A stretch of DNA of 61,773 bases, taken from assembly GCF_026988555.1 (NCBI RefSeq), contig NZ_JALSLB010000026.1, positions 1-61,773 on the forward strand, read 5' to 3'. The position numbers and the translations under genes are program-made. The notes beneath the pieces were generated by a model. That model saw only the letters and a program-made list of their open reading frames with translations, was not told the origin of the DNA and did not search any database. Within the stretch, counting starts at the first letter, position 1; every line of letters begins with the position of its first letter. The stretch is from Thermococcus sp. Lineage in GTDB: Archaea > Methanobacteriota_B > Thermococci > Thermococcales > Thermococcaceae. Below are positions 1 to 9,312 of the stretch, piece by piece.

Positions 1-19
1 CAGTGGAGGAGATGCGCCA

Positions 20-736
20 GTGTCGGTTCTTTTTGTGGAGGGCAAGACCGATGCGAAGTTCTTCAAGGGCGTGTTTAAAAAGCTCTTCGAGTTCAAGGAG
101 AGCCGGAACGCCCCCAGGAAGCTGAAGTTCATCGAACGCGTCTTTGAGAGGGATAACTTCGACCTCATGAGGAGGGGAGACGTTTACCTGGCAATAATAC
201 CCAGTGAAGGCAACTCCGGGGTTATACGGAACCTAGGAAACTTCCTCAGGGCAATGGAGACCTTCAATTTCCAGGTGCATAGAATAGGAACTGCAGTGGA
301 CGTCGATGAGGATAGAGAGGCGGCACTAGCGTCGATACTGGGAAAACTGTCAGAGTTCAGAACCGTGAAGGGCGGCAGGGGCTACCGTACCAGCGGAACC
401 GAAGTGGTTCCACTCGTGATAGGATTGCCCTTTGAGGATAAGCTGGTTGAGTGGAAAAAACCCACCGTCGAAGACCTGATGCTGCACCTGATAGAGAGGG
501 AGGGGCTTCTGGACAGGATAAAACCCGCCCTTGAGGCGCTCTACAGGAGCATGGGAAAGAAATTGAAGCCCAAGGAGACGATGTACCTGGCGCTGGCAGT
601 TTATGGACACTGGGGAAACCTGGAGGGCTTCTACGAGCTCTTCGTCATGCGCTCCCGCTTCAGGAACCTTAAAGCGGTCCTTAGGGAGGCAGGGCTCATG
701 GAGGGGCTGAGCTTCCTGGCATTTCAGGAGCGTTGA
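20..736 (+). CDS. DUF3226-type TOPRIM-like protein
   Basis: This 238-residue protein resembles the archaeal DUF3226 family, a TOPRIM-fold group related to the nuclease half of OLD-type proteins. The TOPRIM-like signature is visible as EGKTD at residues 7-11 and an acidic DVDED at 94-98. The start is a GTG at 20, preceded by GGAGGAGA at 5-12. An ATG at 12 is out of frame. In family knowledge such proteins often sit beside an AAA ATPase; any such partner would lie left of the window edge. A nuclease role is inference, because DUF3226 proteins have no established substrate. Confidence 0.65.
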   Translation: MSVLFVEGKTDAKFFKGVFKKLFEFKESRNAPRKLKFIERVFERDNFDLMRRGDVYLAIIPSEGNSGVIRNLGNFLRAMETFNFQVHRIGTAVDVDEDREAALASILGKLSEFRTVKGGRGYRTSGTEVVPLVIGLPFEDKLVEWKKPTVEDLMLHLIEREGLLDRIKPALEALYRSMGKKLKPKETMYLALAVYGHWGNLEGFYELFVMRSRFRNLKAVLREAGLMEGLSFLAFQER

Positions 737-777
737 GTTTTTATTCACCTCAACACCCCCTCCAGATGGTGGTGAAG

Positions 778-1491
778 ATGAAACTCGTATCATTCGACGT
801 CTGGAACACCCTCCTTGACATCGACGTCATGCTCGACTCCTTAGCCGTTGAGCTCTCGAAGCTGATGGGGGCGTGCATACTCGACGTAGCCGACGGAATG
901 GTGCTGACGCGTGAAAGGATAAAACGAATGAGGGCCCGGACAGTGGGTGATCCCTCGAGGGCACTTGAAGATAGCCAGGAGATGCTCGCCGAGCTTTTGG
1001 GCACGGACGTTGAGCTCGTCAAGAGGGCCGCCGCCAGGGCAGTTCTGAAGGTCGATGAGGGGATAGTCCTCCCCGGGGCAAAGGAAGCCCTTGAAGGCGT
1101 TAAGAGAAAGGGCCTGAAGGCCACAGTGACCGGCAACGTGATGTTCTGGCCCGGCTCCTACACGCGCCTTTTGCTCGAAAGGTTTGGGCTTATGGACTAC
1201 ATTGACAAAACCTTCTTCGCCGACGAGGTTCTGGCTTACAAGCCGATGCCGGAAACCTTCAGAAAACCGCTCGAAACCTTCGGTATAGAACCTGAAGAGG
1301 CAATTCACATCGGCGACACCTACGCGGAGGACTTTGAGGGGGCGCTGAGAGCAGGCCTCTGGGCGGTCTGGATAAATCCCGAGACAGATGGGGCCAGGAG
1401 AATCCACGAGAGGGGCTTTGAGGTTCCGGCCGTTGAGGGGATTTTAGAGGTGCTGGAAAGGATAGAAAAGAGGGCTAGCGAAGGAGCTTGA
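778..1491 (+). CDS. HAD-superfamily hydrolase
   Basis: The product is a 237-residue haloacid dehalogenase-like phosphatase. Motif I is FDVWNTLLD at residues 6-14, with Asp7 as the nucleophile. The usual second Asp of DxDxT is replaced by Trp, as in the dehalogenase/REG-2-like branch. Motif IV is [11 protein letters not shown] near residue 180. I chose the ATG at 778 because GGTGGTGAAG lies just upstream and motif I then falls at the normal position; a longer frame from 733 adds 15 residues unlike the family. The substrate cannot be told. It ends 3 bases short of the convergent DNA polymerase stop. Confidence 0.8.
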   Translation: MKLVSFDVWNTLLDIDVMLDSLAVELSKLMGACILDVADGMVLTRERIKRMRARTVGDPSRALEDSQEMLAELLGTDVELVKRAAARAVLKVDEGIVLPGAKEALEGVKRKGLKATVTGNVMFWPGSYTRLLLERFGLMDYIDKTFFADEVLAYKPMPETFRKPLETFGIEPEEAIHIGDTYAEDFEGALRAGLWAVWINPETDGARRIHERGFEVPAVEGILEVLERIEKRASEGA

Positions 1492-1494
1492 CGC

Positions 1495-3822
1495 TCATTT
1501 CTTCCCCTTGGGCTTCAGCCACGCCCCTAAACCCGTCTGCCTGGTCTTCTGGTACCTCAGATCCTCCCCCCGGTAGTTGAAGGCCTCAAGAATCCTCAGA
1601 ACCGCCGGCAGAACCTGGTTCTCGATGTAGTAGTCCGGATCGTACCTGTGCCTTTTCGGGTCGTACTCGCTGACCAAGATGGCGCGGTCGCTTATCTTCC
1701 CCGAGCCCTTCAGGACCACGTAACTTATTATCGTGCCCGGCTTCACCTTGATTCCCCGCGCCTGGAGCCGCTTCGCTATCGCCACGTGCGGGCCTGTGGC
1801 TTTGTAGTCCTTCAGCTCTCTGGTTATCTGCTCGTGGATGACGAGCCTTTCTAGGGGGACGCGATATTTCGTCAGGTCTTCCGTAACGGCCTTAACTATC
1901 TCCACAGCCTCCTTCACATTACCGTCCCGGAGGAGGGCCTCCAGAACCCTCGCTTGGGTCTCTTTGGCTATCTCACTCCAGTCGCGCCGGACGATCTCAA
2001 GCCCGCGCGTGGTTATCTTGCCCTCCTCGTCTATGACCGCGTATTTCTTCTTCGTCACGAAGAACCCCCTGACGTAGAAGCCCTCGTATTCGAGTTCGAG
2101 GAGGCCGGGAAGCTTAGCGTTGATGTATTTAAGAAACTCTCTGGCTTTCTTTTTGACTGTCTCAGCGTCCGCCCCGGGTATAGTCGCGAAGAAGCCGTCT
2201 GTGTCCGCGTAGAGCACTTTAAAGCCGAACTTCTCCCCTATCTCCCGAATGGTGGTCTCGATGTACTGCCGTCCCCATGCCGTAACACTCTCGGCGCATT
2301 CCCTGCAGTACCAACGGGCCTTAGCGTAGCCGTAGTAGCCGTAATAAGAATTGGCCAGGATCTTGATGGCGTGTTGCCTGTAATCAAGGAGCTTCTTCTC
2401 CAGTGGGTCTATGCTGGCCTTCATTTTGCGCTTAATCTTCTGCCTCTCCTCCAAAAGGTCGCCGAGAAGGCTCGGGATGAATCCCGGGACGTCTTTACAA
2501 AAGCGGTGACCGACCTGCGGGGCAGTGTCGTACCCCCTACAGCCCTCGCGGTTTAGCGTGTCCGGAGAGACGTTGTGGGTGATTATGATCGAGGGGTAGA
2601 GAGCCCTAAAATCTAGATAGACAATGTTTGTCCAAAGACCTTTCTCAGGCTCTTTAACGTATCCCCCCGCGTAGCCCCCCCTTCTCCGGGCGAGTTCTCT
2701 GCCGTCTGGTTTGTTGGGGGCCAGTTCGTTCCTCCGGTATGCGGCCCGAAGGAGAAACCACTCAACGAGGTTGCCGGTGCTTGAGCGAGAGACGTCCCAC
2801 AGGCTTTGACCAACCAACCTCGAAAGCTGGGCTTCCATTGGAAGGAACTCCCTGCCGAGTTCAAAGGTCGCCCTGGCATCCTCCATAGAATACTTGGCGA
2901 CGCGCTCAAGCCCTTCCCCACTTTCCCACGCCGCCGCGATTTCCTCGGCGTAGACCTTTTCCTTGGGCTTTCCGAATATAGCCTCGTAAACCGCCTCAAG
3001 GGTGTATGTTGGCAGATTGACGGTGTGCCTTATCACCGGGTAGAGATCGAAGTGAATTCTTCCCTTCACCTCGACGGCAAACCTGTCCCCCATGCGCTGG
3101 ATTTTGGGCTCGCTCCCGTCCCTCCCGAGGACGAACTTTATCCCGAGCTTCTCGCACCGCTTCTTGAGATAGGCAAAGTCAAAATTGTCGCCGTTGTAGG
3201 TTATGAGAACATCGGAATCCTTATCCTTCACGACCTTGAGGAAGCGCTTAATCATCTCCTTCTCGGTGGAGACGACGTCAACGTAGGGCAGGTCTATCTT
3301 CTTCCACGTTATGACCCTCGCCTCGTTCTCGTCGGCGTAGCTTATCATGAGGATCGGCCCCTCTGCGAACTCCTCACCCTCGTGGTAGAGCGTCTCGATG
3401 TCGAAGGACATCATCTTGAGCTCCTCGTCGCCCTCCATCGGGATCAGTCCCTTGTCTATGAGGTAGCGCTTGGCAAAGGGCACATCGTACTCGTAGATTT
3501 CCACAACCGCGGGGTGCTCCCGTATTCTGTCCCTTATCGCTGGAACGTCCTGTGGATGAGTGAAGTAGAGCTTCCAGACCTCTATCGGTCTGCCGAGGAA
3601 CTTCTTCTCCAACTTCTCAGCGCGCTTGACTCTCACTGCAACCCCATGCCTCTCGGCCGTTACCTTCTTAACGTCCTCTATGGCAGAATCGTCCCTCAGA
3701 AGGGCGTAGATGTAAGGTTCGAAATCCCGGTCGTAGTCTATACTGAACTCACCGTTCTCCTTCTTGAATATCCTTATAACGGGCTTTCCATCCTCGGTGA
3801 AGTAGTCCGTATCGAGGATCAT
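1495..3822 (-). CDS. pol: Family B DNA polymerase (PolB), intein-free
   Basis: This 775-residue replicative/repair polymerase matches the Thermococcus and Pyrococcus family B enzymes in length and motif order. The N-terminal uracil-sensing domain is followed by the 3'-5' exonuclease motif [10 protein letters not shown] near residue 140, polymerase motif [11 protein letters not shown] near 404, motif [13 protein letters not shown] near 487 and motif C YADTDG near 540. The C-terminal [12 protein letters not shown] fits a PCNA-interacting peptide. Inteins are common in this gene in the order but both usual insertion sites are uninterrupted. The start is MILDTDY at 3822; three extra upstream codons are possible but atypical. 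It shares a divergent promoter region with the methyltransferase at 3916. Confidence 0.98.
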   Translation of the reverse strand: MILDTDYFTEDGKPVIRIFKKENGEFSIDYDRDFEPYIYALLRDDSAIEDVKKVTAERHGVAVRVKRAEKLEKKFLGRPIEVWKLYFTHPQDVPAIRDRIREHPAVVEIYEYDVPFAKRYLIDKGLIPMEGDEELKMMSFDIETLYHEGEEFAEGPILMISYADENEARVITWKKIDLPYVDVVSTEKEMIKRFLKVVKDKDSDVLITYNGDNFDFAYLKKRCEKLGIKFVLGRDGSEPKIQRMGDRFAVEVKGRIHFDLYPVIRHTVNLPTYTLEAVYEAIFGKPKEKVYAEEIAAAWESGEGLERVAKYSMEDARATFELGREFLPMEAQLSRLVGQSLWDVSRSSTGNLVEWFLLRAAYRRNELAPNKPDGRELARRRGGYAGGYVKEPEKGLWTNIVYLDFRALYPSIIITHNVSPDTLNREGCRGYDTAPQVGHRFCKDVPGFIPSLLGDLLEERQKIKRKMKASIDPLEKKLLDYRQHAIKILANSYYGYYGYAKARWYCRECAESVTAWGRQYIETTIREIGEKFGFKVLYADTDGFFATIPGADAETVKKKAREFLKYINAKLPGLLELEYEGFYVRGFFVTKKKYAVIDEEGKITTRGLEIVRRDWSEIAKETQARVLEALLRDGNVKEAVEIVKAVTEDLTKYRVPLERLVIHEQITRELKDYKATGPHVAIAKRLQARGIKVKPGTIISYVVLKGSGKISDRAILVSEYDPKRHRYDPDYYIENQVLPAVLRILEAFNYRGEDLRYQKTRQTGLGAWLKPKGKK

Positions 3823-3844
3823 GAGGAACACCTGATGAACTCTC

Positions 3845-3915
3845 GACTTAAGGACTAATAAACCTCACCTAGACAACACCACCACCTTTTTAAACTCCCC
3901 TTCAAAGCCCCAGCC
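3845..3915. promoter_or_regulatory. Divergent promoter region, pol / m5C methyltransferase
   Basis: The short spacer holds a TATA-like tttttaaact at about 3889-3898, correctly placed about 20-25 bases upstream of the plus-strand gene at 3916. On the minus strand gtttattag at about 3853-3861 could serve the polymerase gene. Both leaders would be very short. Confidence 0.5.
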
Positions 3916-5271
3916 ATGGAGCTGTTTTACCGCGTGAGCTTTCAGGAAGTGGTGGCAGACGCTTTAAGCTTAGTTGAGGAGCGCGAGCTCTCATCGAAGC
4001 ACGCCCTTGAGAAGGTCTTTAAGCGGGTAGCCGGGAAAGACCGTGGGAAGGCACGCGGACTGGCTCATGCCTACGTCTTCGAGATAGAGAAGTGGAGAAA
4101 AAAGATAGACTTCATAATAAACTCCGTCCTCAAAGGCTCAAGCTTAGAAGACCTCGACCCCTATCTCGCTAATCTCCTCCGCATAGGTACCTTCGAAATC
4201 CACTTCCGAAAGGTTCCGCCCGCTATAGCCACAGACTCTATAATCCGCGTCGTTAAGGAGCGCTTTGATTTCTCAAGGGCGAAGTTCGTTAACGCGCTGA
4301 TGCACTCGATAGAGAAGTTCGACGTTGAGAGGGCACTTAAGAAACTCAAGGAGCGTGACAGAATCGAGTGGCTCTCAGTCCGCTTCTCGCACCCCCGGTG
4401 GTACGTCGAGTACGCGGTGGAGCTTTTGGGCTACGATGAGGCAGTTAGGTTGCTCCTGAGCAACAACAGGCCGCAGTGCTATTACGTCAGGGCAAACACC
4501 TTCAAGACCGACGTGGACTCCCTGAGGGACTACCTTGAGGAGAACGGCGTGAGGACGGCCTTAACTCCCGTTCCGGACGTGCTGAAGGTCCTCGAATACA
4601 GGACTCCGGTAACGAGGCTCGACTGGTATAAGGAAGGGAAGTTCGTTATCCAGGATTTGGCTTCTGCCTACGTCGCCCACGTTTTGGCCCCTGAACCCGG
4701 TGAGAAGGTCCTCGATTTAGCGGCCGCACCGGGGAGCAAGACCTTCCACGTCGCTGCTCTAATGGAGAACAAAGGAGAGATAATCGCCGTTGACTACTCC
4801 TACGACAGGCTCATGCGCATGAGGGAGAAGATGAAACTCCTCGAAATCAAAAACGTCAGGCTGGCTCATGCGGACGGCCAGAGCTTTAGGGATAAGAGCA
4901 AGTTCGACAAAATCATCCTCGATGCGCCGTGCTCAAGCTCCGGAACCTATCGGCAGTTCCCCGAGGTGAAGTGGCGCTTCAACGAGGAGAAAATCAAGCG
5001 CATCATAAACGTCCAGCGAAACATGCTGAGGAACGCCTACGAGAACCTCAGAGAAGGCGGTGAGATGACCTACTCCACGTGCTCGGTCAGGATCGACGAG
5101 GACGAGGAGAACGTTCTGTTTGCCGTTGAGAGGGTCGGGCTTGAGCTGATGGACTATCCTTTCGGCTGGGGCGATAGGGGCTTCCTTGAAATCGGCGATA
5201 GGGTCTTTAGAGCGTGGACGCACAGGCACGACTGCAACAGCTTCTTCATAGCGAAGATGGGGAAGGGGTAA
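3916..5271 (+). CDS. NOL1/NOP2/Sun-family RNA m5C methyltransferase
   Basis: This 451-residue enzyme has a NusB-like N-terminal helical domain (about residues 1-150) fused to a Rossmann methyltransferase. The SAM motif I is VLDLAAAPGSKTFH near 270. The two cysteines of the m5C mechanism are present in DAPCSSSG (motif IV) and YSTCSV (motif VI). It therefore probably makes 5-methylcytidine in tRNA or rRNA; which target is not visible. A second member of the family lies at 34117-35439. The N-terminal NusB module suggests structured rRNA or tRNA binding. Confidence 0.9.
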   Translation: MELFYRVSFQEVVADALSLVEERELSSKHALEKVFKRVAGKDRGKARGLAHAYVFEIEKWRKKIDFIINSVLKGSSLEDLDPYLANLLRIGTFEIHFRKVPPAIATDSIIRVVKERFDFSRAKFVNALMHSIEKFDVERALKKLKERDRIEWLSVRFSHPRWYVEYAVELLGYDEAVRLLLSNNRPQCYYVRANTFKTDVDSLRDYLEENGVRTALTPVPDVLKVLEYRTPVTRLDWYKEGKFVIQDLASAYVAHVLAPEPGEKVLDLAAAPGSKTFHVAALMENKGEIIAVDYSYDRLMRMREKMKLLEIKNVRLAHADGQSFRDKSKFDKIILDAPCSSSGTYRQFPEVKWRFNEEKIKRIINVQRNMLRNAYENLREGGEMTYSTCSVRIDEDEENVLFAVERVGLELMDYPFGWGDRGFLEIGDRVFRAWTHRHDCNSFFIAKMGKG

Positions 5272-5556
5272 AACTGCTCTCCCCAACATCAACACATGGA
5301 AAGCGTGGTTTCGCGGTTAAATGAGGTGTTTGCACTAGACAACTTTATTTAGGACACATCGCCTTCCCAAAAAAGAGGAAAAAGAAATTAAAAGGATTTA
5401 GAGGGAACTCCGTGAGTGTTTAGTTTCTTATAACCCTATTGTTTACGAAAACTCTTTATAATCTAAATTCTGAGTATATAGCGAGAAACTTTGGGGAGAC
5501 AATGCGAAATTTTCATTATTTTTTAAAACCTAAAAACAACAAAGGGGATGATAAAA
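5272..5556. other. AT-rich intergenic region
   Basis: This spacer of about 285 bases holds no convincing gene. Its only clear element is the TATA box near 5453-5463 for the downstream membrane protein. A run of 18 codons from 5294 lacks a ribosome binding site. Confidence 0.6.
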
Positions 5557-6069
5557 ATGAACGAGGCCATTAAAGGAGTGGTGTACTCTGGAATACTTTC
5601 AGCGCTGTTATCCGTGTATTTCATCAGGATCTTAAAAGCTTCAAAGATACACGTCCTTGGCATCTCGGTGGTTGCCTTTGCTGTGTTTTTGGCACTCTGG
5701 CTTGCAAGGAAGAAGAGCAACGAGAGAACTAGGAGGGCACTCGTTCTAGTTGGTCTTATAGCAATCCTCTCCCTGATCATAGCACCTCTTAGCGTTCCCC
5801 TCGCCGTTAACACGTTCGTAACGTTTACAGTGGGAGCTCTCGCTCTGATTTACCGCGAGGAACTCCTTCCGAGCATGTCAGCCTTCATGTACGCCTGGCT
5901 CGGTGCAATAGTTGGATTCGTCATAGCAGTGATTGTATTCCCCCATACTCACATGGGGGACGTTGCTAGGGCTTTGGGACTGATAGGGCTAATTTTGGTT
6001 TTTGCTACCCTCTTCCTCATGATAGGGCGGAAAGTTCACTACAGGCCCTTCAACAGGTATCCCGTTTGA
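5557..6069 (+). CDS. Conserved small membrane protein, function unknown
   Basis: I do not recognise this 170-residue protein. It is mostly hydrophobic, with about five predicted membrane segments (around residues 5-22, 30-45, 60-95, 105-130 and 140-155) and a basic C-terminus. The ATG at 5557 is preferred because GGGGATGA sits 4-5 bases upstream; an ATG at 5548 is in frame but lies within that Shine-Dalgarno sequence. A strong TATA box, ctttataatct at about 5453-5463, lies in the AT-rich upstream region, so the gene is probably a single transcription unit. It converges on AMMECR1 across a T-rich spacer. Confidence 0.7.
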   Translation: MNEAIKGVVYSGILSALLSVYFIRILKASKIHVLGISVVAFAVFLALWLARKKSNERTRRALVLVGLIAILSLIIAPLSVPLAVNTFVTFTVGALALIYREELLPSMSAFMYAWLGAIVGFVIAVIVFPHTHMGDVARALGLIGLILVFATLFLMIGRKVHYRPFNRYPV

Positions 6070-6070
6070 C

Positions 6071-6080
6071 TTTTTTCTTT
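6071..6080. terminator. T-rich convergent terminator region
   Basis: A run of six T followed by cttt (6071-6080) lies between the convergent stops at 6069 and 6081. Archaeal RNA polymerase terminates at such oligo-T tracts on the coding strand, here serving the plus-strand gene. Confidence 0.4.
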
Positions 6081-6698
6081 CTAAACCAGCGGCTTCCTCT
6101 TCACAGGGCCGTGTGGATACTCTTCTTCAAAAATCTCTGCAGTAAATTTGTAGACCTTCGTGTCCTCATCGAGCCAGCAGTCGGGAGGCAATCCGGCCTT
6201 CCAGCAGGTCTGGGCCAGAAACTCCTCCTCGTCCCAGCCCCACTCTATCGGAACCTGTGGGAGCAGTAAACCGGAGTAAATGCCCTTTTCGATTATCAAC
6301 CCGTCCCTGCCAACCTTAATCTTCTTCGGCCTTTCCTCCGGCGGCCCCTCAATTGACTCAGGGGGCGTCAGAACGCTGACCTCCACCGTTAAGTCGTCCA
6401 GTTCGCTCTCCCTCACCGGTGGGAAGCGCGGGTCGTCAACGGCGGCGTATATGGCGGCTTTAATAGTTGCTTCCACCAGTGGGTAAATCGGCAGGGGAAA
6501 ACCTATGCATCCCCTAAGGGCCATCTGGGGCGGTGCATGGCGCTTGTTGAGAGTCACGAAGACGCCCATCTTCTCCCATAACTCTGGAGGAGTATCTCCT
6601 GGCGGTTTTATCGTCCTGCCGCTTCTAACGTACTCCTCTACAGCCCTCCTCGCGAGCCTAACGAGGAACTCCCCCCACTCATCCCTGATCACGTTCAT
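6081..6698 (-). CDS. AMMECR1 domain protein
   Basis: This 205-residue protein belongs to the AMMECR1 family, known from a Pyrococcus horikoshii structure and from a human disease gene; its biochemical role is unsettled. The family hallmark LRGCIGF is intact near residue 62, together with the DDPRFPPV segment. The start at 6698 (MNVIRDEWG) is chosen because GGGGTGAG lies immediately upstream; a frame opening at 6722 would place this signal inside the coding sequence. The family often co-occurs with Memo/MHO-like and radical SAM genes, but none is adjacent here. Confidence 0.9.
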   Translation of the reverse strand: MNVIRDEWGEFLVRLARRAVEEYVRSGRTIKPPGDTPPELWEKMGVFVTLNKRHAPPQMALRGCIGFPLPIYPLVEATIKAAIYAAVDDPRFPPVRESELDDLTVEVSVLTPPESIEGPPEERPKKIKVGRDGLIIEKGIYSGLLLPQVPIEWGWDEEEFLAQTCWKAGLPPDCWLDEDTKVYKFTAEIFEEEYPHGPVKRKPLV

Positions 6699-6782
6699 CG
6701 GCTCACCCCTACTACAATTCACCTCAAAGGTTATCTATCTTTCCCGCAAAGCTTAAAAAATTGCCGAAAAAAGTTAAGTCGG

Positions 6783-7103
6783 GTGTCGAAAGTGGTGATA
6801 GTTGAGTTCGTTATAGTCCCTCTGGGAGAGGAGAGCCTCAGTGGATACGTGGCGGAGGTAGTAAAGCTTTTAGAGAGGAAGGGTGTTAAATACCAACTGA
6901 CTCCCATGTCAACCGTGATGGAAGTCCCAACCGTGGAGGAAGCGTTTGATGTGATCCGAGAAGCCCACGAGGTAATGTTCCGGTTGGGTGCTAGGCGGGT
7001 CTCAACAACCGTCCGGATAGATGATAGACGGGACAGGGAGAGGCACATGGAGGACAAGGTGAAGTCCGTACTCGAAAAGCTCTCCGGAGAGGGAGGAGGA
7101 TGA
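6783..7103 (+). CDS. MTH1187-family (thiamine-binding type) protein
   Basis: This protein of about 106 residues belongs to the MTH1187/YkoF-like family of small ferredoxin-fold proteins, members of which bind thiamine. The pattern VEFVIVPLG at the N-terminus and KYQLTPMSTVMEV mid-protein are typical. Start choice is open: GTG at 6783 would be nearly leaderless given the TATA-like gcttaaaaaa at about 6750-6759, while GTG codons at 6792 and 6795 lie after GGGTG. It is followed after 7 bases by the DUF373 gene and probably cotranscribed with it. A thiamine role is family-level inference only. Confidence 0.8.
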   Translation: MSKVVIVEFVIVPLGEESLSGYVAEVVKLLERKGVKYQLTPMSTVMEVPTVEEAFDVIREAHEVMFRLGARRVSTTVRIDDRRDRERHMEDKVKSVLEKLSGEGGG

Positions 7104-7110
7104 GTGGGGT

Positions 7111-8235
7111 ATGAAAACGCTCGTGCTTGCCATAGACCGAGACGATGACTTTGGGAAGAAGGCGGGCGTTAAAGGGCCGGTGATAGGCAGGGATGCATGT
7201 GTAGATGCCGCCCTAAAGCTGAGTCTGGCCGATCCCGAGGACAGCGACGCCAACGTCGTTTACGCAGCCGTTAAGCTCGCCGATGAGCTGAGGGAGAAGG
7301 GGGATTTCGATGAGGTTGAGGTGGCACTCATAACCGGTCACCCCAAGGTAGGTGTCAAGAGCGACGTTGAACTGTCGAAGCAGTTGGATAAGGTTCTAAC
7401 GGAGTTCTCAGCCGACGGAGTTATCCCCGTCACAGATGGCGCCGAAGACGAACAAATATTCCCGATAATCACGTCCAAAATCCCGATAATCAGCTCGCAC
7501 CGCGTGGTCGTCAAGCAGAGTGAGAGCATCGAGACAACCTACTACATACTCTACCGCTATCTGAAGGAGATACTGAGCGATCCAGAGGTGGCCAAGGTAG
7601 TCCTGGGAATACCGGGCATGGTGCTTCTCCTGTATGGCATAGCCCGTCTGGTGGGAGTGTGGTATCCGAACAGTGTGAAACTGGTCTCGGCGGCTGTTAC
7701 GGGGGCGATTCTACTTCTAGTTGGGGGGTACTTCTTCGTCAAGGGATTCCGGTTTAACGTCCGGGAGGTCCTGTCAAAGCAGTTTATATTCGTGGTCTCG
7801 GTTGTGGCCGGGCTCCTTATAATAACCGGCGGCGCAATAAACGCTTATTTCAGCCTGGAAACTTACGCAGAGGGGATCCTTGGCAGGCTACCCGGAACAC
7901 CCCTGTTACAGGTTCTGATATACATAAACGCCCTGGGAGCCTCGCTCGTGGTCGGAATCTCCGTCGTGATCACGGGGCGCATTATACAGGCGTACCTGAA
8001 GAAGGATGCTCACATCTGGTACTACGTCTCCGCGCTTCTCACGATGCCGGCACTGTGGGTAACTATAGACCTAACGACGAGGTACGCGATGGCAATACTC
8101 ACTTTCTCGGATATAAACGTGTTCACAAAGGTTATAATAGCCGTTGTGGATATTGGGTTCAGCGTTTTGGTTGGGATGTACCTGAGAGGAAAAGTTAGGG
8201 GATGGGAGAAAGTTGAAGCTGGAACAGGCACTTAA
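7111..8235 (+). CDS. DUF373 family membrane protein
   Basis: This 374-residue protein matches archaeal DUF373. Residues 1-155 form a soluble domain starting MKTLVLAIDRDDD and containing conserved acidic residues and an ALITGHP segment. The remainder is a membrane domain with about seven hydrophobic segments (around 165-185, 190-210, 225-245, 265-290, 305-325 and 335-360). No function is known. It starts with ATG after GGAGGAGGATGAG and overlaps the next gene by 23 bases, which suggests translational coupling with the coiled-coil protein. Confidence 0.8.
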   Translation: MKTLVLAIDRDDDFGKKAGVKGPVIGRDACVDAALKLSLADPEDSDANVVYAAVKLADELREKGDFDEVEVALITGHPKVGVKSDVELSKQLDKVLTEFSADGVIPVTDGAEDEQIFPIITSKIPIISSHRVVVKQSESIETTYYILYRYLKEILSDPEVAKVVLGIPGMVLLLYGIARLVGVWYPNSVKLVSAAVTGAILLLVGGYFFVKGFRFNVREVLSKQFIFVVSVVAGLLIITGGAINAYFSLETYAEGILGRLPGTPLLQVLIYINALGASLVVGISVVITGRIIQAYLKKDAHIWYYVSALLTMPALWVTIDLTTRYAMAILTFSDINVFTKVIIAVVDIGFSVLVGMYLRGKVRGWEKVEAGTGT

Positions 8236-9271
8236 CGAGTACCGGAGGATGAAGGAGGAAGAAGAACGCAGGATTCAAAAATTGAAGGAAAAACACAACA
8301 AACGGATAAAGAAAAAGATAAAAGAGATACTCAAAAGGATCGATAAACTGGAGAAGAAGCGGCTTCCCAAGGACGTTGATGAGCAGGTCGCGAGACTGGT
8401 GGAGAACGACCGGCGGAACTACGTCAGGGCCTTGAGACATGCCCTTGAAAGCGTTGGAGACATAGACGACCTTGGAAAACGTCTGCCCGACCTGGCAAAG
8501 CTCCACGTCGGGCACGGCAAATATCTCCTCATAGTGTTCGAAAAGGACATATACACCATAAACAGGCTCTTAAAGGAGCTCAGCGAGGATTACGCAGAGT
8601 ACTATGGGGAGGTCATGGCGGGAGGCCTTGGGGATGTTGAACCGGAACTGCTTCTGGAGGAGGAGAGGGGGATACAGGAGCTCCTTGAGGAAGCCAGGAG
8701 GGATAGGGACCAGCTGAGGGAAGTTGTAGAGAGGAAAAGAAACGAACTGCGGAACTTCTATCGTGAGAAGGGACTTGACAAATTGGAAGAGGAAATAGCG
8801 TCCCTCAATGCGGACGCAAGACGGATAGAGCTGGAAGTGCGGTCAAAAGCGTCCAAACTTCATAAACCCCTAAAACGGATGCGCTTGGGTGGGTTCGCAG
8901 ACGAGTTCCTGAAGAACAGCGGAACGGCCATCGAAAACCCGGACGAATTCATCAGCCTGATAAAGAAAATCCTGAACGATCTGGATGACAAGCACAGGAA
9001 AACCGCAAACTGGCTGCTCAAACATCTACCCGAGAAAGCGGAGGCCATAAAAGAGAGACGTAGGAAACTTGAAACGCTCCAGGAAAGAAAGGACCGGATT
9101 CTCGAAGAGGGGGCCACCAGAGAAAAGGAGATCTGGGAACTCGAGAGGAAGATAGAGGAGAAAGAGGCTGAGATCAGAAAGCTCAGACACCAGCTGGAGC
9201 ACCTAGAGACCCAGCTCGAAGGGGTGCTGGCCAGACTGGAGGTAGTACTGGGAGAGAAAATCGAACGGTAG
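8213..9271 (+). CDS. Coiled-coil protein, function unknown
   Basis: This charged 352-residue protein is rich in Glu, Lys and Arg. Heptad-like stretches occupy roughly residues 1-55, 140-215 and 275-350, separated by a more globular middle (about 60-130) containing LHVGHGKYLLIVF. I do not recognise the family. The TTG at 8213 follows GGGAG and overlaps the DUF373 gene; an ATG at 8249 is in frame but its upstream GGAGG is too close. The coupling to a membrane protein suggests a peripheral complex, which is inference. Confidence 0.7.
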   Translation: MKLEQALNEYRRMKEEEERRIQKLKEKHNKRIKKKIKEILKRIDKLEKKRLPKDVDEQVARLVENDRRNYVRALRHALESVGDIDDLGKRLPDLAKLHVGHGKYLLIVFEKDIYTINRLLKELSEDYAEYYGEVMAGGLGDVEPELLLEEERGIQELLEEARRDRDQLREVVERKRNELRNFYREKGLDKLEEEIASLNADARRIELEVRSKASKLHKPLKRMRLGGFADEFLKNSGTAIENPDEFISLIKKILNDLDDKHRKTANWLLKHLPEKAEAIKERRRKLETLQERKDRILEEGATREKEIWELERKIEEKEAEIRKLRHQLEHLETQLEGVLARLEVVLGEKIER

Positions 9272-9278
9272 GCTTATA

Positions 9279-9304
9279 AATTAGGCTTCCCTAATTGAAT
9301 TAGG
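9279..9304. promoter_or_regulatory. Candidate operator: three AATTAGG half-sites
   Basis: Directly after the TATA box ttataaa (9274-9280) lie AATTAGG (9279-9285), CCTAATT (9290-9296) and AATTAGG (9298-9304). The last two form the palindrome CCTAATTGAATTAGG, which abuts the ribosome binding site GGTGG of the gene at 9313. The same palindrome with one change occurs upstream of the prenyltransferase at 22224-22238. Placement between TATA box and start fits a repressor site. Confidence 0.5.
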
Positions 9305-9312
9305 TGGTGGAG

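Noticed and set aside
1495-3822. Possible inteins in DNA polymerase
   Set aside because: The gene is 775 codons with motifs A, B and C uninterrupted, which is the intein-free length.
2806-3858. Long open frame (350 codons) antisense to the DNA polymerase gene
   Set aside because: It mirrors the codon structure of the polymerase on the other strand, has no ribosome binding site or family match, and the polymerase is certain.
5294-5350. 18-codon frame after the m5C methyltransferase gene
   Set aside because: No ribosome binding site, no promoter of its own, and too short to judge.
6783-7103. Link of the thiamine-binding-type protein to the ABC importer at 12176
   Set aside because: The genes are 5 kb apart in different units and share no visible regulatory sequence; a common thiamine role would be guesswork.
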